IMG/VR virus record: IMGVR_UViG_3300037245_001014 | Span: 1 to 36,694 of that record | From: a virus | Reading direction: 5' to 3' (one strand) | DNA length: 36,694 bases | Shown: positions 12,000 to 21,328 of the stretch, piece after piece | How positions within the stretch are numbered: position 1 is the first letter of the stretch | Layout: each line of letters starts with the position of its first letter | Notes under the pieces: generated by a model | The model's database searches: none | The model's input: the letters and a program-made list of their open reading frames with translations, nothing else | What the model was told of the DNA's origin: nothing | Translations under genes and position numbers: made by a program

Positions 12000-12700
12000 T
12001 AATATTCCTCCATTCTACGTCTGAAAATTTGAACTCCTGCTGTTATCGGATACTGAACTCCCGCACCACCGTTCCAATCTGCGGCAACTTCGCCTCCTGC
12101 CGGATTGCCTATTATCGTCACTCCACCATCTGTCAATACTCCATCCCAAAAAGCAGGAGCATCTAAATTTCCAATATATCTTGCTGTAGGACTGTCTCCA
12201 TCTTGTCCAAAGGCAATGGCTCCACCAGAATATTTTACAGTTGTAGTACTGGACATATTAAATATGCCTCTTAAAATATTATCAATAAACATCTTGAAGA
12301 CATCGCCATCAAAAGTGCAAATTACCCGATGCCATGATCCATCATTGTATGTTGGTACAGATGTAGTTAGAGCCAAATCACTATTTACCCCAAATATAAA
12401 ACCTAATATTTCCCCACCCGTAAGAATTTGAATGCCGTAACCATTTCCCCTTTTCCTTAATAGTACTTTTGTTGAACCAGATGTTGACGTATTAAACCAT
12501 GTTGCAAAAGTAATTAAATTAGGTTGCAAGTTTACAGGGTCACCCAAAGATATAAAATCATCACCATCAAAAGCCGCTGAATGACTGCCTAAGTGTTTCG
12601 TAGTCGCGTCATATATAACGCCCGTATCAGATCCATCGTTGCCATCGACCTTGTCTATACTATCACCGTCAAAGTGATATGCTGAAATTAAATTAGCCAT
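11999..12700 (-). CDS. LamG/concanavalin-like tail protein
   Basis: 233 aa. Begins MANLISAYHFDGDSIDKVDG, then SAAFDGDDFISLGD, TFATWFNT, and SWHRVICTFDGDVFKMFIDN: the strand pattern of laminin-G/concanavalin-like carbohydrate-binding domains (~residues 5-200). A Gly/Ala-rich C-terminus follows. Probably a glycan-binding part of the adhesion device. Gene order places it with the fibre proteins. Confidence 0.8.
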   Translation of the reverse strand: MANLISAYHFDGDSIDKVDGNDGSDTGVIYDATTKHLGSHSAAFDGDDFISLGDPVNLQPNLITFATWFNTSTSGSTKVLLRKRGNGYGIQILTGGEILGFIFGVNSDLALTTSVPTYNDGSWHRVICTFDGDVFKMFIDNILRGIFNMSSTTTVKYSGGAIAFGQDGDSPTARYIGNLDAPAFWDGVLTDGGVTIIGNPAGGEVAADWNGGAGVQYPITAGVQIFRRRMEEY

Positions 12701-13035
12701 TATACTTTTTCAAGCTCCACAACAATACTTTTACATTCTTTTTTATGATCAGGATTCTCTTTGTTCCATTTATGATAGCATTCATGGGTTTTAATTATCG
12801 AGCCAGTATTGCATTGATGAATGACTCCTTGTAGGCCTTTGAGGCTATTTAAAAATCCTGCTCGCTCCGCAATGTCATAAAATTTTATTTCACCTGAGAT
12901 TGAATTATCAGTTTCAATAATGGTATATTCATCTGGCCATATTTTACCTTGTTCTTTTAATGGCAATATATTTTTTATAGCATTTAATATCCCTTGATTA
13001 TCTGTTGAAATATTTATATATATGTCAAAAATCAT
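12700..13035 (-). CDS. Unknown protein in the tail module, 111 aa
   Basis: Begins MIFDIYINISTDNQGILNAI and ends in a charged stretch with two Cys and HECYHKWNKENPDHKKEC. Mixed alpha/beta, soluble. It overlaps the LamG gene by one base. Possibly a chaperone or accessory of the tail fibre; unrecognised. Confidence 0.7.
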   Translation of the reverse strand: MIFDIYINISTDNQGILNAIKNILPLKEQGKIWPDEYTIIETDNSISGEIKFYDIAERAGFLNSLKGLQGVIHQCNTGSIIKTHECYHKWNKENPDHKKECKSIVVELEKV

Positions 13036-13080
13036 ATTGCCACCTTTAAACCTTCAAAAACTATTTTATCCCTAAGAACA

Positions 13081-13911
13081 TCAAGCTTTTCTTATCTTTA
13101 CTCTATCCGTAAACCCCTGAATATTTCCTATGCCAACTTCTTGAGGCGTGATTATTCTGCCACCCTTATTAATATTGCCTAAATCTTCAAGAATACTCTT
13201 ACCCTGCTTTGCATTATCAGCTTTCCATTTTTCAGTATCATATTCCCTTAAGTCAACAAGCACAATCTCAAGTCCATCCGCTGCCGGATCTTTGTCAAAA
13301 TAATCAGCAAAAGGGTGAGGAACAGCTTGTATCCTTTCTATAGAGTCTTTTGCATTTTGCGATGGGCCATTATAGGCATAAGGAGGATTTTCAGCTTCAT
13401 AGGATGACATAACATCACCTTGAGAATTAACCAGCATATAAAGAAAATGCCCCCATTTTTTATTTCCTATTCTATAGGGAGGACAAGCTGTAACATAACG
13501 CTGTTGTGCATAAATAGTCCCTGAAGTTGCCCCTAATACAATTAAAGAAGTATAAGAAGCTTTGCCTGTTATTATATAACTTCCCCCCAAAGTATTTTCA
13601 TGAGAATGCATGGCTGCCAGCCAATTTGTACCAGTAGTAGGGTCCATTTTTAATTGTGGATAAAAACCATATTCTCCACCCGGCAAAATCAATTGGGCTG
13701 CTCCTGTAGCTGTACTCACAAAACCTGTTGTTGTTTTTAATCCATCCTGTGGAATAGTTGCACCATCCCCTCCATTATGGTCATGAGCATTACCATTAGT
13801 AATAGCTCTATTATCTAAATCATCAAGATTAGTTCTATAAGTATCCATAAGAGCAACATCTACAGGAGAATTTGCATTCGTTTGCCCTGGAGTTATAGTT
13901 ATAAAGGCCAT
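13081..13911 (-). CDS. Tail-associated structural protein, 276 aa
   Basis: Begins MAFITITPGQTNANSPVDVA with NGNAHDHNGGDGATI near residues 40-54; N-terminal modules of this kind are common in phage tail/fibre proteins. The rest is mixed beta with several Tyr/Pro segments. Ribosome-binding site GAGGG. It probably belongs to the adhesion apparatus. Confidence 0.65.
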   Translation of the reverse strand: MAFITITPGQTNANSPVDVALMDTYRTNLDDLDNRAITNGNAHDHNGGDGATIPQDGLKTTTGFVSTATGAAQLILPGGEYGFYPQLKMDPTTGTNWLAAMHSHENTLGGSYIITGKASYTSLIVLGATSGTIYAQQRYVTACPPYRIGNKKWGHFLYMLVNSQGDVMSSYEAENPPYAYNGPSQNAKDSIERIQAVPHPFADYFDKDPAADGLEIVLVDLREYDTEKWKADNAKQGKSILEDLGNINKGGRIITPQEVGIGNIQGFTDRVKIRKA

Positions 13912-13914
13912 CTT

Positions 13915-14151
13915 CTATCCCTCCAGATCATATATTTTATGTATTTTTTCAAGTTTAGGATATCTGCAAAGAATATATTCATTTAGTCCTATGACTTTCT
14001 CTTCATTCCCTTCTCTTCTTTTAATGGGTTCTTTTCTTATTCCTCCAAAATGATCACATTTCTCACAATGACCTCTTTTTAGATTCCCTTGAATCCCAGC
14101 ACAATAAATAAATTCATCTGCTATTTTTTCTTGTTTATCTTCTAGACTCAT
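13915..14151 (-). CDS. Small Cys-rich protein in the tail module, 78 aa
   Basis: Contains C...C..C around CAGIQGNLKRGHCEKCDHFGG and a late C (ILCRYP), suggesting a zinc knuckle. Similar small metal-binding proteins sit among tail genes of many phages; function unknown. Confidence 0.65.
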   Translation of the reverse strand: MSLEDKQEKIADEFIYCAGIQGNLKRGHCEKCDHFGGIRKEPIKRREGNEEKVIGLNEYILCRYPKLEKIHKIYDLEG

Positions 14152-14160
14152 AATTTCTCC

Positions 14161-15816
14161 TCAAATAATATAATAACCATCAACATATCCTGAACCATCA
14201 TAAACCTTATTATCACTTGTTCTTCCAATATAGCAGTGCTGTCTTTGGAATTCTGTAGCTGTTGCATAATCAGGATATCCATTTGGACAGATGAAACCAT
14301 ATCTTTTATCTAATCTAGTTTGAGCCGCCGTGAATGATGCAGTCATAGTTTTAAAATTAGGTTTCACTGATAAGAAAAAACAAGGTTCATCTGTCAATCC
14401 ATTCTTACCGAATAATGATACTTTTGCAGTAGTTAAATTTACGATTTGCATTGGATATGCGAGTTCCCCGTTTCTGTGCATATCTTTTATATCAATTTCT
14501 CCTGATATAGTGGGCAATGGATTTGCAAATCGTTTTAATAATCTATCTGCTATAATTTGAGCATATAAACCACCCGACAAGGCTGTAATGGTAATATCAT
14601 CAGTTTGATTCGATCCAGGCAATGAACCTATAGTCACTATTACTCGTATAAATTTATTTGGATCTGCATCATAAAGAGTATATTTTCCATCTTCTTCAAC
14701 TATTACTGTATCACCTGTAGTCCCATCAGGCGCACTCCATGTTAACGTATTATTTGTATCATTATAACTAATTGTATGGCCAGTTTTACCGGCAGATGTA
14801 CCATTTGATGCACTTATATGGTATAATATCAATCCTGTTATATTTGATGGCTGTGTGAATGTATGTGTTTTTATCCATTTTGATTTGATAACTTTAATCG
14901 ATATTTCATCCCAATTTGTTTGACTGTTTGTATCTTCGACAACATATCTATTTTCATAATTAATTTCTTTATTATTATCGCCAGATTCATCATAATCATA
15001 ATAAAATTCAATACGATTAAAAAAGGCTGTTTTATATCCGCTGCTTATTTTAGTTTTATTTTTTATTAAATTATCACCATCGGATAAATTCTTAGCTATA
15101 GCACCTGGAAGTAATGGTGCAAATGCCTTAAAAAATATATTCTCACCATTATGAAATATCGCTCCAGTTAAATCTTCCTGCAATTCTTCTAAATACTTTG
15201 TTATGTCCTGTGATTCTGTAATTAACCGTTGGAATTTCCAATTATTATACCAATCATCACGCTCTGTTGTAAATTGTGTAGAATCATATTTAATTACGCC
15301 AGCTTGTGTTGCTATTAAATTAATCATAATATCAACAGGATTAGTGTTTGAATAATCGTGATATTGTGTTCCTGTGCTATTTGTAGCAGGATATTTTTTT
15401 CTTAAAAGTTCTAATTCATCAGCTACATTAAGAGTTAAAACTTCGCCATTAATATTAAAATCAGATATAACCCCAGTATATATTGTCACATACTTATTAC
15501 GAGCAATACCCAAATAACCTTCCTCGACATCTACTCTTGCATTTTTAATTCTATATCCTGATATGATGGGATTAAAATTTGTACTACCTTTTATATCAAA
15601 TGACATATTGCCTTTTGTAGCAAGTGACTTTGCTGGATCAATTTTGGTTTGGAATGAAACAGAAGACTCTAGACAAGCATTAACATCAGCATGCTTATGA
15701 ACACCCCATTTAACCGTTTTTGCAGATGGTGATGTAAGCGTTATTGTAATCATAGTATCAGGCTGCTTATTCGGATTCTTTGATTCCGCTATAAATTCAC
15801 TGGAAAATATTATCAT
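14161..15816 (-). CDS. Minor tail / tail tip protein, 551 aa
   Basis: Follows the tape-measure and discoidin-like tail genes, where siphophages encode the hub or tail-tip proteins. N-terminal beta-rich part, a DYSNTNPVDIMINLIATQAG stretch (~150-170) like hub proteins that organise the tail tip, and a C-terminal extension with several aromatic residues (YGFICPNGYPDYATATEFQ). Overlaps the upstream gene by four bases. Exact type is inferred from synteny. Confidence 0.7.
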   Translation of the reverse strand: MIIFSSEFIAESKNPNKQPDTMITITLTSPSAKTVKWGVHKHADVNACLESSVSFQTKIDPAKSLATKGNMSFDIKGSTNFNPIISGYRIKNARVDVEEGYLGIARNKYVTIYTGVISDFNINGEVLTLNVADELELLRKKYPATNSTGTQYHDYSNTNPVDIMINLIATQAGVIKYDSTQFTTERDDWYNNWKFQRLITESQDITKYLEELQEDLTGAIFHNGENIFFKAFAPLLPGAIAKNLSDGDNLIKNKTKISSGYKTAFFNRIEFYYDYDESGDNNKEINYENRYVVEDTNSQTNWDEISIKVIKSKWIKTHTFTQPSNITGLILYHISASNGTSAGKTGHTISYNDTNNTLTWSAPDGTTGDTVIVEEDGKYTLYDADPNKFIRVIVTIGSLPGSNQTDDITITALSGGLYAQIIADRLLKRFANPLPTISGEIDIKDMHRNGELAYPMQIVNLTTAKVSLFGKNGLTDEPCFFLSVKPNFKTMTASFTAAQTRLDKRYGFICPNGYPDYATATEFQRQHCYIGRTSDNKVYDGSGYVDGYYII

Positions 15817-16556
15817 TCAGCAAGCCCCCGCAAACCAATAGATATATCTCTAAGTTCTCCCGATACTACATATGGTGCATTAAAATCACTATCTATGCTA
15901 ATTACTGGCCAAACATCAGCACTGTGAGAAGTCGGCTCCCATAGCATAAAAAATACTTTAAGCCCATGACCCGTAAACCATGTATCAACTTTTGCATATA
16001 AGGCATTTATACAGTTTTTAAATTTCAGATTAACTAATCTTTCTGTAAAATTAATAACCGCACCGGCTACCCTGCCGCCTTCAGTATATGTTATTTCTTG
16101 GCTTCTCTTTCGTCTATAGGGATCATATAGATTAGCTTTTTTAAGTTCTACCTTCTCACCTATATATAGAGTAGTAACATAAGATGCTACACTTGCACCT
16201 GATATAATAACTTTAAAAGCTCTATTTGTTGTTGAAGTAAAAAACTTTGCAAGACTTTTATTATCTGATACAACAAAGCCAGCTACTACATCACTATATG
16301 ATATCGCATCCGAAGATTCTTTTAATGTTACTGTGCATCCAGATAGATTATGTCCACCTAGCGCCATAAAATCAGCCGTTACCGTATTCCCTAAGCCTGC
16401 ATCATGTATAAGCTCTTGTGTTGCTGTACTTGTTGCCGTCCAATGTGTGGACTCAAGGCCATCTGTCAGATTATCATCTTCAAAGCCTGATTCTTCGCTT
16501 GTCGCAGTATATACTCCGATATTGTCATACAAAAATGTTACGTTTCCCCAACTCAT
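15813..16556 (-). CDS. Distal-tail-like/discoidin-like tail protein, 247 aa
   Basis: Residues ~1-130 have a discoidin (F5/8 C)-like feel: DDNLTDGLESTHWTATS and FMALGGHNLSGCTVTLKES. The C-terminal part (DVWPVISIDSDFNAPYVVSG then LRDISIGLRGL) resembles distal tail subunits. Positioned directly after the tape measure, ATGA-coupled. Confidence 0.7.
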   Translation of the reverse strand: MSWGNVTFLYDNIGVYTATSEESGFEDDNLTDGLESTHWTATSTATQELIHDAGLGNTVTADFMALGGHNLSGCTVTLKESSDAISYSDVVAGFVVSDNKSLAKFFTSTTNRAFKVIISGASVASYVTTLYIGEKVELKKANLYDPYRRKRSQEITYTEGGRVAGAVINFTERLVNLKFKNCINALYAKVDTWFTGHGLKVFFMLWEPTSHSADVWPVISIDSDFNAPYVVSGELRDISIGLRGLAE

Positions 16557-18538
16557 GCGAAGGCTGCCTCCCCGAATAGATGCCCATCTCTATAGGCATC
16601 ATTTAATTCTGGTATAATTGTTTCCCTTACATATGTTTTTGCATTTTCTGCTGTTAAAGTAGTATTTAAAATTATATCGCCAATAGTAATATTTCCCCGC
16701 CCGCCTGCTGCTAATGCTGGAGCTGCTTCCCTTACTGCCTGAGAAGTGCCAGAATCAAGCACCATTTCATTACGTTTAAGAAGAAAAGTTCCTTCGGATG
16801 GATTACGATCAAGACCATCATGTGCCTGTGAATATTGCTGTCCTTTTATTGTACTTATTCTCAAAGCTCCGGCTCCTATTGCTGCCGTTGCTGCTGCTAT
16901 ACCTAATGCAGGCCCGACAATTGGAATGCCTGCTAATGATGTATAAGCTTTTTGTGCTCCAGCATATGAATCTATTCCGGCTTGAATTATTGCCAATTTT
17001 TTACCTGATTCAAATTGACTTTTATTACCTGCCATCAATACATTCGTTATATCGCTTAAAGCTTTTTTACTAGCAGTCGATCTTTCTATTTGAGCAGCAT
17101 TTTCAATAACTTCTAAATTTTGTTGATGTATAGTTTCTGAATCTTCTCTCGCCTGTTGCTGCATAGCTACAACTTCATTAACTGCCGCCCCATTTTCTAC
17201 AAGTTTTTCAAGGTCAAGATTAAGCTGTTCATTCTCACGCTCAAAACGTGCCTGCTCCCTTTCTGATTCATTTAATTGGAAAGCCTCTGCCATCTCCCTT
17301 AGCTTGATATACTTTGTGGCCTGTGCGTCAATCTCGGCCTGTATGGCGGGATCTTCGATAATTTCTGCGGCTGTCTCTACTGGTCCAGTAATTGCCAACT
17401 TAGTTGCGGCTATCTCTTCTGCTGCTGATTGAGCCTCATCTTTTACAGTAGCAAAGAATTGCTTTATATTTGTTCCTGGCATTGGTTCATCAATAAGCTT
17501 GCCAAGTTCCTCATTAGTCATTATGAGAGCTTGTCTTGACTCTTCAGCCCATTCACTTAATGCTGCTGATGGTGCAATGTCAACCCCGGGGATCCAAGAT
17601 AAAGCCCCTGCTGCTGCTTTTTGCAATTCATCAAGGCCGGTGAGGGTTAAGGATATAAAACCCATTGCTGCAACTTCTGCCAATTTCCATACTACTTGCA
17701 AGCCTCTTATAGTGTCAGCAAAGAATGCCACCGCCTCGATAGCTAGATTTATTCCAGAAACTATTTGATCCGTGAACCCTCCCGATTCCCTCGCTGCATT
17801 AACGAATTGATCTGCAATTACCTTCATTACAGGGGCAAGCTTGACTGTTAATTGAATAGCAACACCCTTTAATGCCTCCTGTACTCTCTCAAAAGAATCA
17901 TTAGCCTCTTCAACCTTTGCAGCGTCCACTCTCGATATTGCAGTACCAAAAGCTAAAACATCCTTTTCTGCCGCTGCAAACCCTGCTGCCCCAGCTTCCA
18001 TAGTATTGAGCAAAGCGAGTCCTTCACGGCCAAATATAGCCGCTGTAGCTGCCGCCTTCTCTGACTGTGTAGATAATCCTTTTACTGCTTCTGCAATCTT
18101 TTGATATTGTTCATCAGGTGCAAGTTTGACAAGCTCGGACGCTGAAAGATTAAGCCTTTCAAGTTGTGGCCTTGCTGCCCCCATGCCCTGCGCTGCCTCT
18201 CCCAGCCTTTTACTCATTCTTTCAAGGGAAGAGTTCATTGACTCCGTAGAAACGCCAGTGAGTTCGCCCAAGTGTTGAAAGGCTGCAAGTTTCTCTGTGG
18301 CAATACCTAATTGGTCGGATTTCTTAGCAAGAACGTCAATAGACTTTCTGGAAGAGTTCACAATCCCTGCAATAATAGCGGCTCCGGCAATTGTTCCGGC
18401 TGCTCCCCATTTTGCAAAACTATTTATTGATTCTCTGGATTTTGCAGATAATTTTGTGAGACTTAAAGATCCATCATCAATAGCTGCCCTTAATGACTTT
18501 GAATCCCCTGTGAGTACTAATTTAATTACGCTTGCCAC
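16553..18538 (-). CDS. Tail tape measure protein
   Basis: 661 aa, the longest gene of the window. Long helical protein with an N-terminal hydrophobic stretch (WGAAGTIAGAAIIAGIVNSS), ten or more coiled-coil segments, Ala/Gly-rich membrane-like patches (IPIVGPALGIAAATAAIGAG near 570) and a polar C-terminus. It sets tail length and is ejected during infection. The length would correspond to a fairly short tail (about 100 nm by the usual ~0.15 nm per residue rule). It overlaps the chaperone frameshift product by 17 nt. Confidence 0.9.
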   Translation of the reverse strand: MASVIKLVLTGDSKSLRAAIDDGSLSLTKLSAKSRESINSFAKWGAAGTIAGAAIIAGIVNSSRKSIDVLAKKSDQLGIATEKLAAFQHLGELTGVSTESMNSSLERMSKRLGEAAQGMGAARPQLERLNLSASELVKLAPDEQYQKIAEAVKGLSTQSEKAAATAAIFGREGLALLNTMEAGAAGFAAAEKDVLAFGTAISRVDAAKVEEANDSFERVQEALKGVAIQLTVKLAPVMKVIADQFVNAARESGGFTDQIVSGINLAIEAVAFFADTIRGLQVVWKLAEVAAMGFISLTLTGLDELQKAAAGALSWIPGVDIAPSAALSEWAEESRQALIMTNEELGKLIDEPMPGTNIKQFFATVKDEAQSAAEEIAATKLAITGPVETAAEIIEDPAIQAEIDAQATKYIKLREMAEAFQLNESEREQARFERENEQLNLDLEKLVENGAAVNEVVAMQQQAREDSETIHQQNLEVIENAAQIERSTASKKALSDITNVLMAGNKSQFESGKKLAIIQAGIDSYAGAQKAYTSLAGIPIVGPALGIAAATAAIGAGALRISTIKGQQYSQAHDGLDRNPSEGTFLLKRNEMVLDSGTSQAVREAAPALAAGGRGNITIGDIILNTTLTAENAKTYVRETIIPELNDAYRDGHLFGEAAFA

Positions 18539-18824
18539 CGACTACGCTCCTGATAAGGGTGAGGTATTCCATGATTAAATATGGCTGTTCTAATCTCCCT
18601 CCGCCATATGGGAGGGTTCTATCATGCACAAACCACTCGTAAGCATCAAAGACTTGATGATATTCATGGAGATAAACAACGGGGCAAGCATAATCAATTA
18701 TCCCCTCTATTTTCTCCCAGGGCTCCGATTCTATGCACCCGCCCGAAGGCATGCCCCCCTTATCAGAGCGGGGACATCTTTTACAGCTTACGCCTTCTTT
18801 GTACGCGATTGACGCGAAGATGAT
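18522..18824 (-). CDS. C-terminal extension of tail assembly chaperone (-1 frameshift product, T-like)
   Basis: Open in the -1 frame relative to the gene at 18788-19168, entered at the nine-A run. It would add about 100 residues, giving a G-T fusion near 215 aa. The extension contains CKRC then GGMPSGGCIESEPWEKI, with four Cys, and ends two residues after VVGGKRN-like sequence. An internal ATG (18752) exists but has no Shine-Dalgarno. This arrangement is the norm for siphophage G/GT chaperones. Confidence 0.8.
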   Translation of the reverse strand: MIFASIAYKEGVSCKRCPRSDKGGMPSGGCIESEPWEKIEGIIDYACPVVYLHEYHQVFDAYEWFVHDRTLPYGGGRLEQPYLIMEYLTLIRSVVGGKRN

Positions 18825-19168
18825 TTTTTTTTAGTCTCACCTTCAACAAGTAAACCGACTACCATATCAAATATAATATTGAGCGTTTCAATAGTTTCCA
18901 TATCAGAAATATCAGCACAATCAGCAACCATAGCAGGATCAAATATCTCCTCTGCTACTTCAAGTCTATTTATCATATCTCGAAGTGTATAAAAGACACA
19001 TTCCATCTTGATTTTAACGAGCCTAGCGGTATCATCAGCCTTTACAGCGTGCTGCATATCTACTTGATACCCAAGCAAGGCCGCTTGGTTTAAAGGCGTG
19101 ACAGGCTTAAATGTCACCTTTACGCTGCCCTTCTCTACTGATATTTCCTTACTTTCTAAAAACTTCAT
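18788..19168 (-). CDS. Tail assembly chaperone (G-like)
   Basis: 126 aa, acidic and helical, between the tail tube and the tape measure as expected for lambda G-type chaperones. Begins MKFLESKEISVEKGSVKVTF. It ends after a Lys-rich KKKSSSRQSRTKKA, and the codons AAA AAA AAA at 18832-18824 form the slip site. It coats the tape measure during tail assembly. Confidence 0.85.
   Translation of the reverse strand: MKFLESKEISVEKGSVKVTFKPVTPLNQAALLGYQVDMQHAVKADDTARLVKIKMECVFYTLRDMINRLEVAEEIFDPAMVADCADISDMETIETLNIIFDMVVGLLVEGETKKKSSSRQSRTKKA
18824..18832 (-). promoter_or_regulatory. Programmed -1 frameshift slippery site (A9)
   Basis: Nine consecutive A on the minus strand, read as three Lys codons (residues 113-115). 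After a -1 shift the frame stays open for 100 codons to 18522. A stable downstream hairpin is not obvious; the site relies on the homopolymer. Confidence 0.8.
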
Positions 19169-19193
19169 CTGTAACCTTTCTGCCTTTCGGCTA

Positions 19194-20108
19194 TTATGAT
19201 GCTATATTAAATAAGAATTGATCGTCACCGCTTGACTCATAGAGGGTGTAGGCAAGATCCTTTGTGTCCCTTGTGCCTCTCTCGGCATCACCTATGCTTG
19301 TCCTTCTTGCTACAGGTGCGGTGAGGGTGAGCTTATTGCCAGTTCCACCATCAAGAGTCGCTGAAAAAGAAACATCTGTACCCGCTGATAAGGCTGCAAG
19401 CTCTGCCGCTGTGTTTATACTGTCTTTAGTAAAGGTCATAGTAGGGGCGCGATCTGATACCTCAAAACTATGATCTCCTGTTACATAATGCTCTTCAATG
19501 TTATTACCAAAGTCTAGTTCAAATGCGCCTACCTTAATCACTGCCCCGTCATTAAATATATCGGCTGTTTCAAATACAATCGGGCTTCCTGCATCTGAGT
19601 AAGTCAAGGCAGGGCAGGCAACTACTGTCGGCTCCAGGTAAGGGGCTGATATTGTCGCAGTGCCTATAACATATTCACCTATCGTTGCCGACATTGTGAG
19701 ATTGCCAACTGCGCCTATGAAGTTATATCTAAGTCCATCTTTAAAGGCATAAAATGACGCAGTCTTTGCACTTGCTGGTATTGTAGCTGGAGCATATTCA
19801 ACATCAACACCAGCATCAAGAGTTTCCGTAGCAGCGCAACATTGTAATATCGGTGAAAGTTCTGGGGAAGTACCAAGCCCACCAGAAAAACGCCATTTAA
19901 ATTCAACTTCAAGAGTCATCATCTTCTTTCCGATATCATGTGCAAGGTTTCCAGCCGTTTTCTTAACAACCTTGTTATCAAGGACAGTCATATCCGTAGC
20001 GATGGAAAAGCTATTGACTCTTATGACCTCCGTACCTGTCGGCACAATATCCGTGCCTTTGACGGCCTCAACTTTACCCAGTAATGCTCTATCATAAATA
20101 TCAGCCAT
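19194..20108 (-). CDS. Major tail tube protein
   Basis: 304 aa. Begins MADIYDRALLGKVEAVKGTD and contains TLEVEFKWRFSGGLGTSPEL, SPILQCCAAT and a C-terminal Ig-like beta half (GTDVSFSATLDGG). Matches the phage tail-tube family of siphophages (Phage_tube_2-like) rather than contractile tube proteins. Followed by the chaperone pair and tape measure, the standard order. High expression expected. Confidence 0.8.
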   Translation of the reverse strand: MADIYDRALLGKVEAVKGTDIVPTGTEVIRVNSFSIATDMTVLDNKVVKKTAGNLAHDIGKKMMTLEVEFKWRFSGGLGTSPELSPILQCCAATETLDAGVDVEYAPATIPASAKTASFYAFKDGLRYNFIGAVGNLTMSATIGEYVIGTATISAPYLEPTVVACPALTYSDAGSPIVFETADIFNDGAVIKVGAFELDFGNNIEEHYVTGDHSFEVSDRAPTMTFTKDSINTAAELAALSAGTDVSFSATLDGGTGNKLTLTAPVARRTSIGDAERGTRDTKDLAYTLYESSGDDQFLFNIAS

Positions 20109-20316
20109 TTTTCTTAGCCTCCCTGTCTACTCTTCGTGTGAAGTTTATGCGTTTAATCACCCTTCCCCTCTTAGGCTTAGGCTGTTCTTTTTTCTCTTCA
20201 GGTTTTGTTTTTCTCAATGCTATCTTAGCCTCCAGATCAGCTATAGTCTCGTTTGCATCAAGCTCTATGCCTAACTTTTCAGCTTGCTTTGTTAGTTTCT
20301 CAAGTTTAGAGTCCAT
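20101..20316 (-). CDS. Small basic helical protein, 71 aa
   Basis: Residues 1-35 (LEKLTKQAEKLGIELDAN then ETIADLEAKIAL) resemble a HeH/LEM-like two-helix motif common in phage head-tail genes; the rest is a Lys/Pro/Glu/Arg-rich disordered tail. Overlaps both neighbours. Unknown role, perhaps a structural accessory. Confidence 0.65.
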   Translation of the reverse strand: MDSKLEKLTKQAEKLGIELDANETIADLEAKIALRKTKPEEKKEQPKPKRGRVIKRINFTRRVDREAKKNG

Positions 20317-20725
20317 CTGTAACTACCCCCTCATATTGTATTCTTATAGGTCTGGTAAATAACCCCCCATTCCCTCTTGTTTCTTTATCAGATAATGGTA
20401 GTATTTGTGAACTAAACGCCTTTCCGTTTAACTTCCTATTGCTCCCCAAGAGCGCTTTAATCTTCTTATCAAATTCATTCATTTCACTTGATAGGTTTTT
20501 TTCTGATTCAACATAGCAAATCAATCCTACTGTAAAATCCACATCTCCAACATTCCCCGATCTATATATAATGTCATTTTCCGGCTCTTCATCAAGAACC
20601 ATAATTGCCTTCTTAACATGGGCAGGTAAATCTTTTGCAGTTAGAAATCGTCTGCTCACTAAATCAGCAAGGCCAGATGCTTCAATAATAGAATAAAGTT
20701 CTGTTATGACTGTTTCCTTATCCAT
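20306..20725 (-). CDS. Tail completion/terminator-like protein
   Basis: 139 aa from the ATG at 20725, which overlaps the previous stop as TAATG; an ATG at 20740 would add five residues. Contains ELYSIIEASGLADLVSRR, FTVGLICYVESEKN and TRPIRIQYEGVVTDG: the beta-rich pattern of head-tail joining or tail terminator proteins of siphophages. Placed between connector and tail tube genes. Confidence 0.65.
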   Translation of the reverse strand: MDKETVITELYSIIEASGLADLVSRRFLTAKDLPAHVKKAIMVLDEEPENDIIYRSGNVGDVDFTVGLICYVESEKNLSSEMNEFDKKIKALLGSNRKLNGKAFSSQILPLSDKETRGNGGLFTRPIRIQYEGVVTDGL

Positions 20726-21141
20726 TATCCTCTGGCCCATGTTTTAGCAATAAGCCCTTGTCTTTCAGTATCCTCAAAAACGCTATCTTCATTAAAGTCA
20801 TATATAGGAAGTTGCTGAATAATTAACCATTCTTCCTCAAACATCATTCTAAAATGAGCGGCATGCCTACTCCATGCACCCTCTTCCCCATCGTCAAACT
20901 TCTCTAATGACGGGCATATATACCACCCTAGAGCACGATAAACTGTTATTTTAAGCAGCGCATCAGTATCAAGATTAGCCTCATCAAAATTAGATATATT
21001 TCTAGGAGGCCAAAAGTCAGATTTAATCTTGGCTAGTACGTCCCTCGTCGCAGTCGTAAGCTCATCTACCAAAGCATTGCTTGGCAAAGGATCTATAGTT
21101 ATAACATCATAAATATCTGAGTCTAGGGCATAATTAGCCAT
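20725..21141 (-). CDS. Head-tail connector-like protein, 138 aa
   Basis: Mostly helical: ATRDVLAKIKSDFWPPRNI then ITVYRALGWYICPSLEKFDD and HAAHFRMMFEEEWLIIQQL. Size, fold pattern and position after the coat gene fit a gp6/HK97-type adaptor. Overlaps both neighbours by TAATG. Assignment by synteny. Confidence 0.65.
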   Translation of the reverse strand: MANYALDSDIYDVITIDPLPSNALVDELTTATRDVLAKIKSDFWPPRNISNFDEANLDTDALLKITVYRALGWYICPSLEKFDDGEEGAWSRHAAHFRMMFEEEWLIIQQLPIYDFNEDSVFEDTERQGLIAKTWARG

Positions 21142-21275
21142 TACTTATCCTTCTTCGGCCTACCTTTAGGAGCAGCTTCCTTGTAAAGCTCTTGTTTCTT
21201 TTCGTCAAAATCTGATTTATTAATCAAGACAGGCTTACCATCCTCGCCTTTAATGTGCATTGTTTCAAGTTTCAT
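21141..21275 (-). CDS. Small basic head protein, 44 aa
   Basis: Begins MKLETMHIKGEDGKPVLINK and ends KGRPKKDK. A short strand-loop segment with a Lys-rich tail, comparable in style to the small proteins next to coat genes (for example those starting MKI.....GKPV.I). Its stop overlaps the next ATG. Ribosome-binding site AGAGGATATC. Unknown function. Confidence 0.65.
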   Translation of the reverse strand: MKLETMHIKGEDGKPVLINKSDFDEKKQELYKEAAPKGRPKKDK

Positions 21276-21291
21276 AAGATATCCTCTGTGA

Positions 21292-21320
21292 GATTAAAAG
21301 AAAGGGGGCATGAAGCCCCC
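21292..21320 (-). terminator. Terminator after the coat protein gene
   Basis: GGGGGC (minus, 21320-21315), 5-nt loop, GCCCCC (21309-21304), then TTTCTTTT. It lies between the coat stop and the next gene, a usual place for a partial terminator that reduces downstream expression. Confidence 0.75.
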
Positions 21321-21328
21321 ATTAAGGT

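Noticed and set aside
18522-18752. Independent 76-aa gene after the tail chaperone
   Set aside because: Better explained as the end of the -1 frameshift product; its ATG lacks a Shine-Dalgarno and the frame is open back to the A-run.
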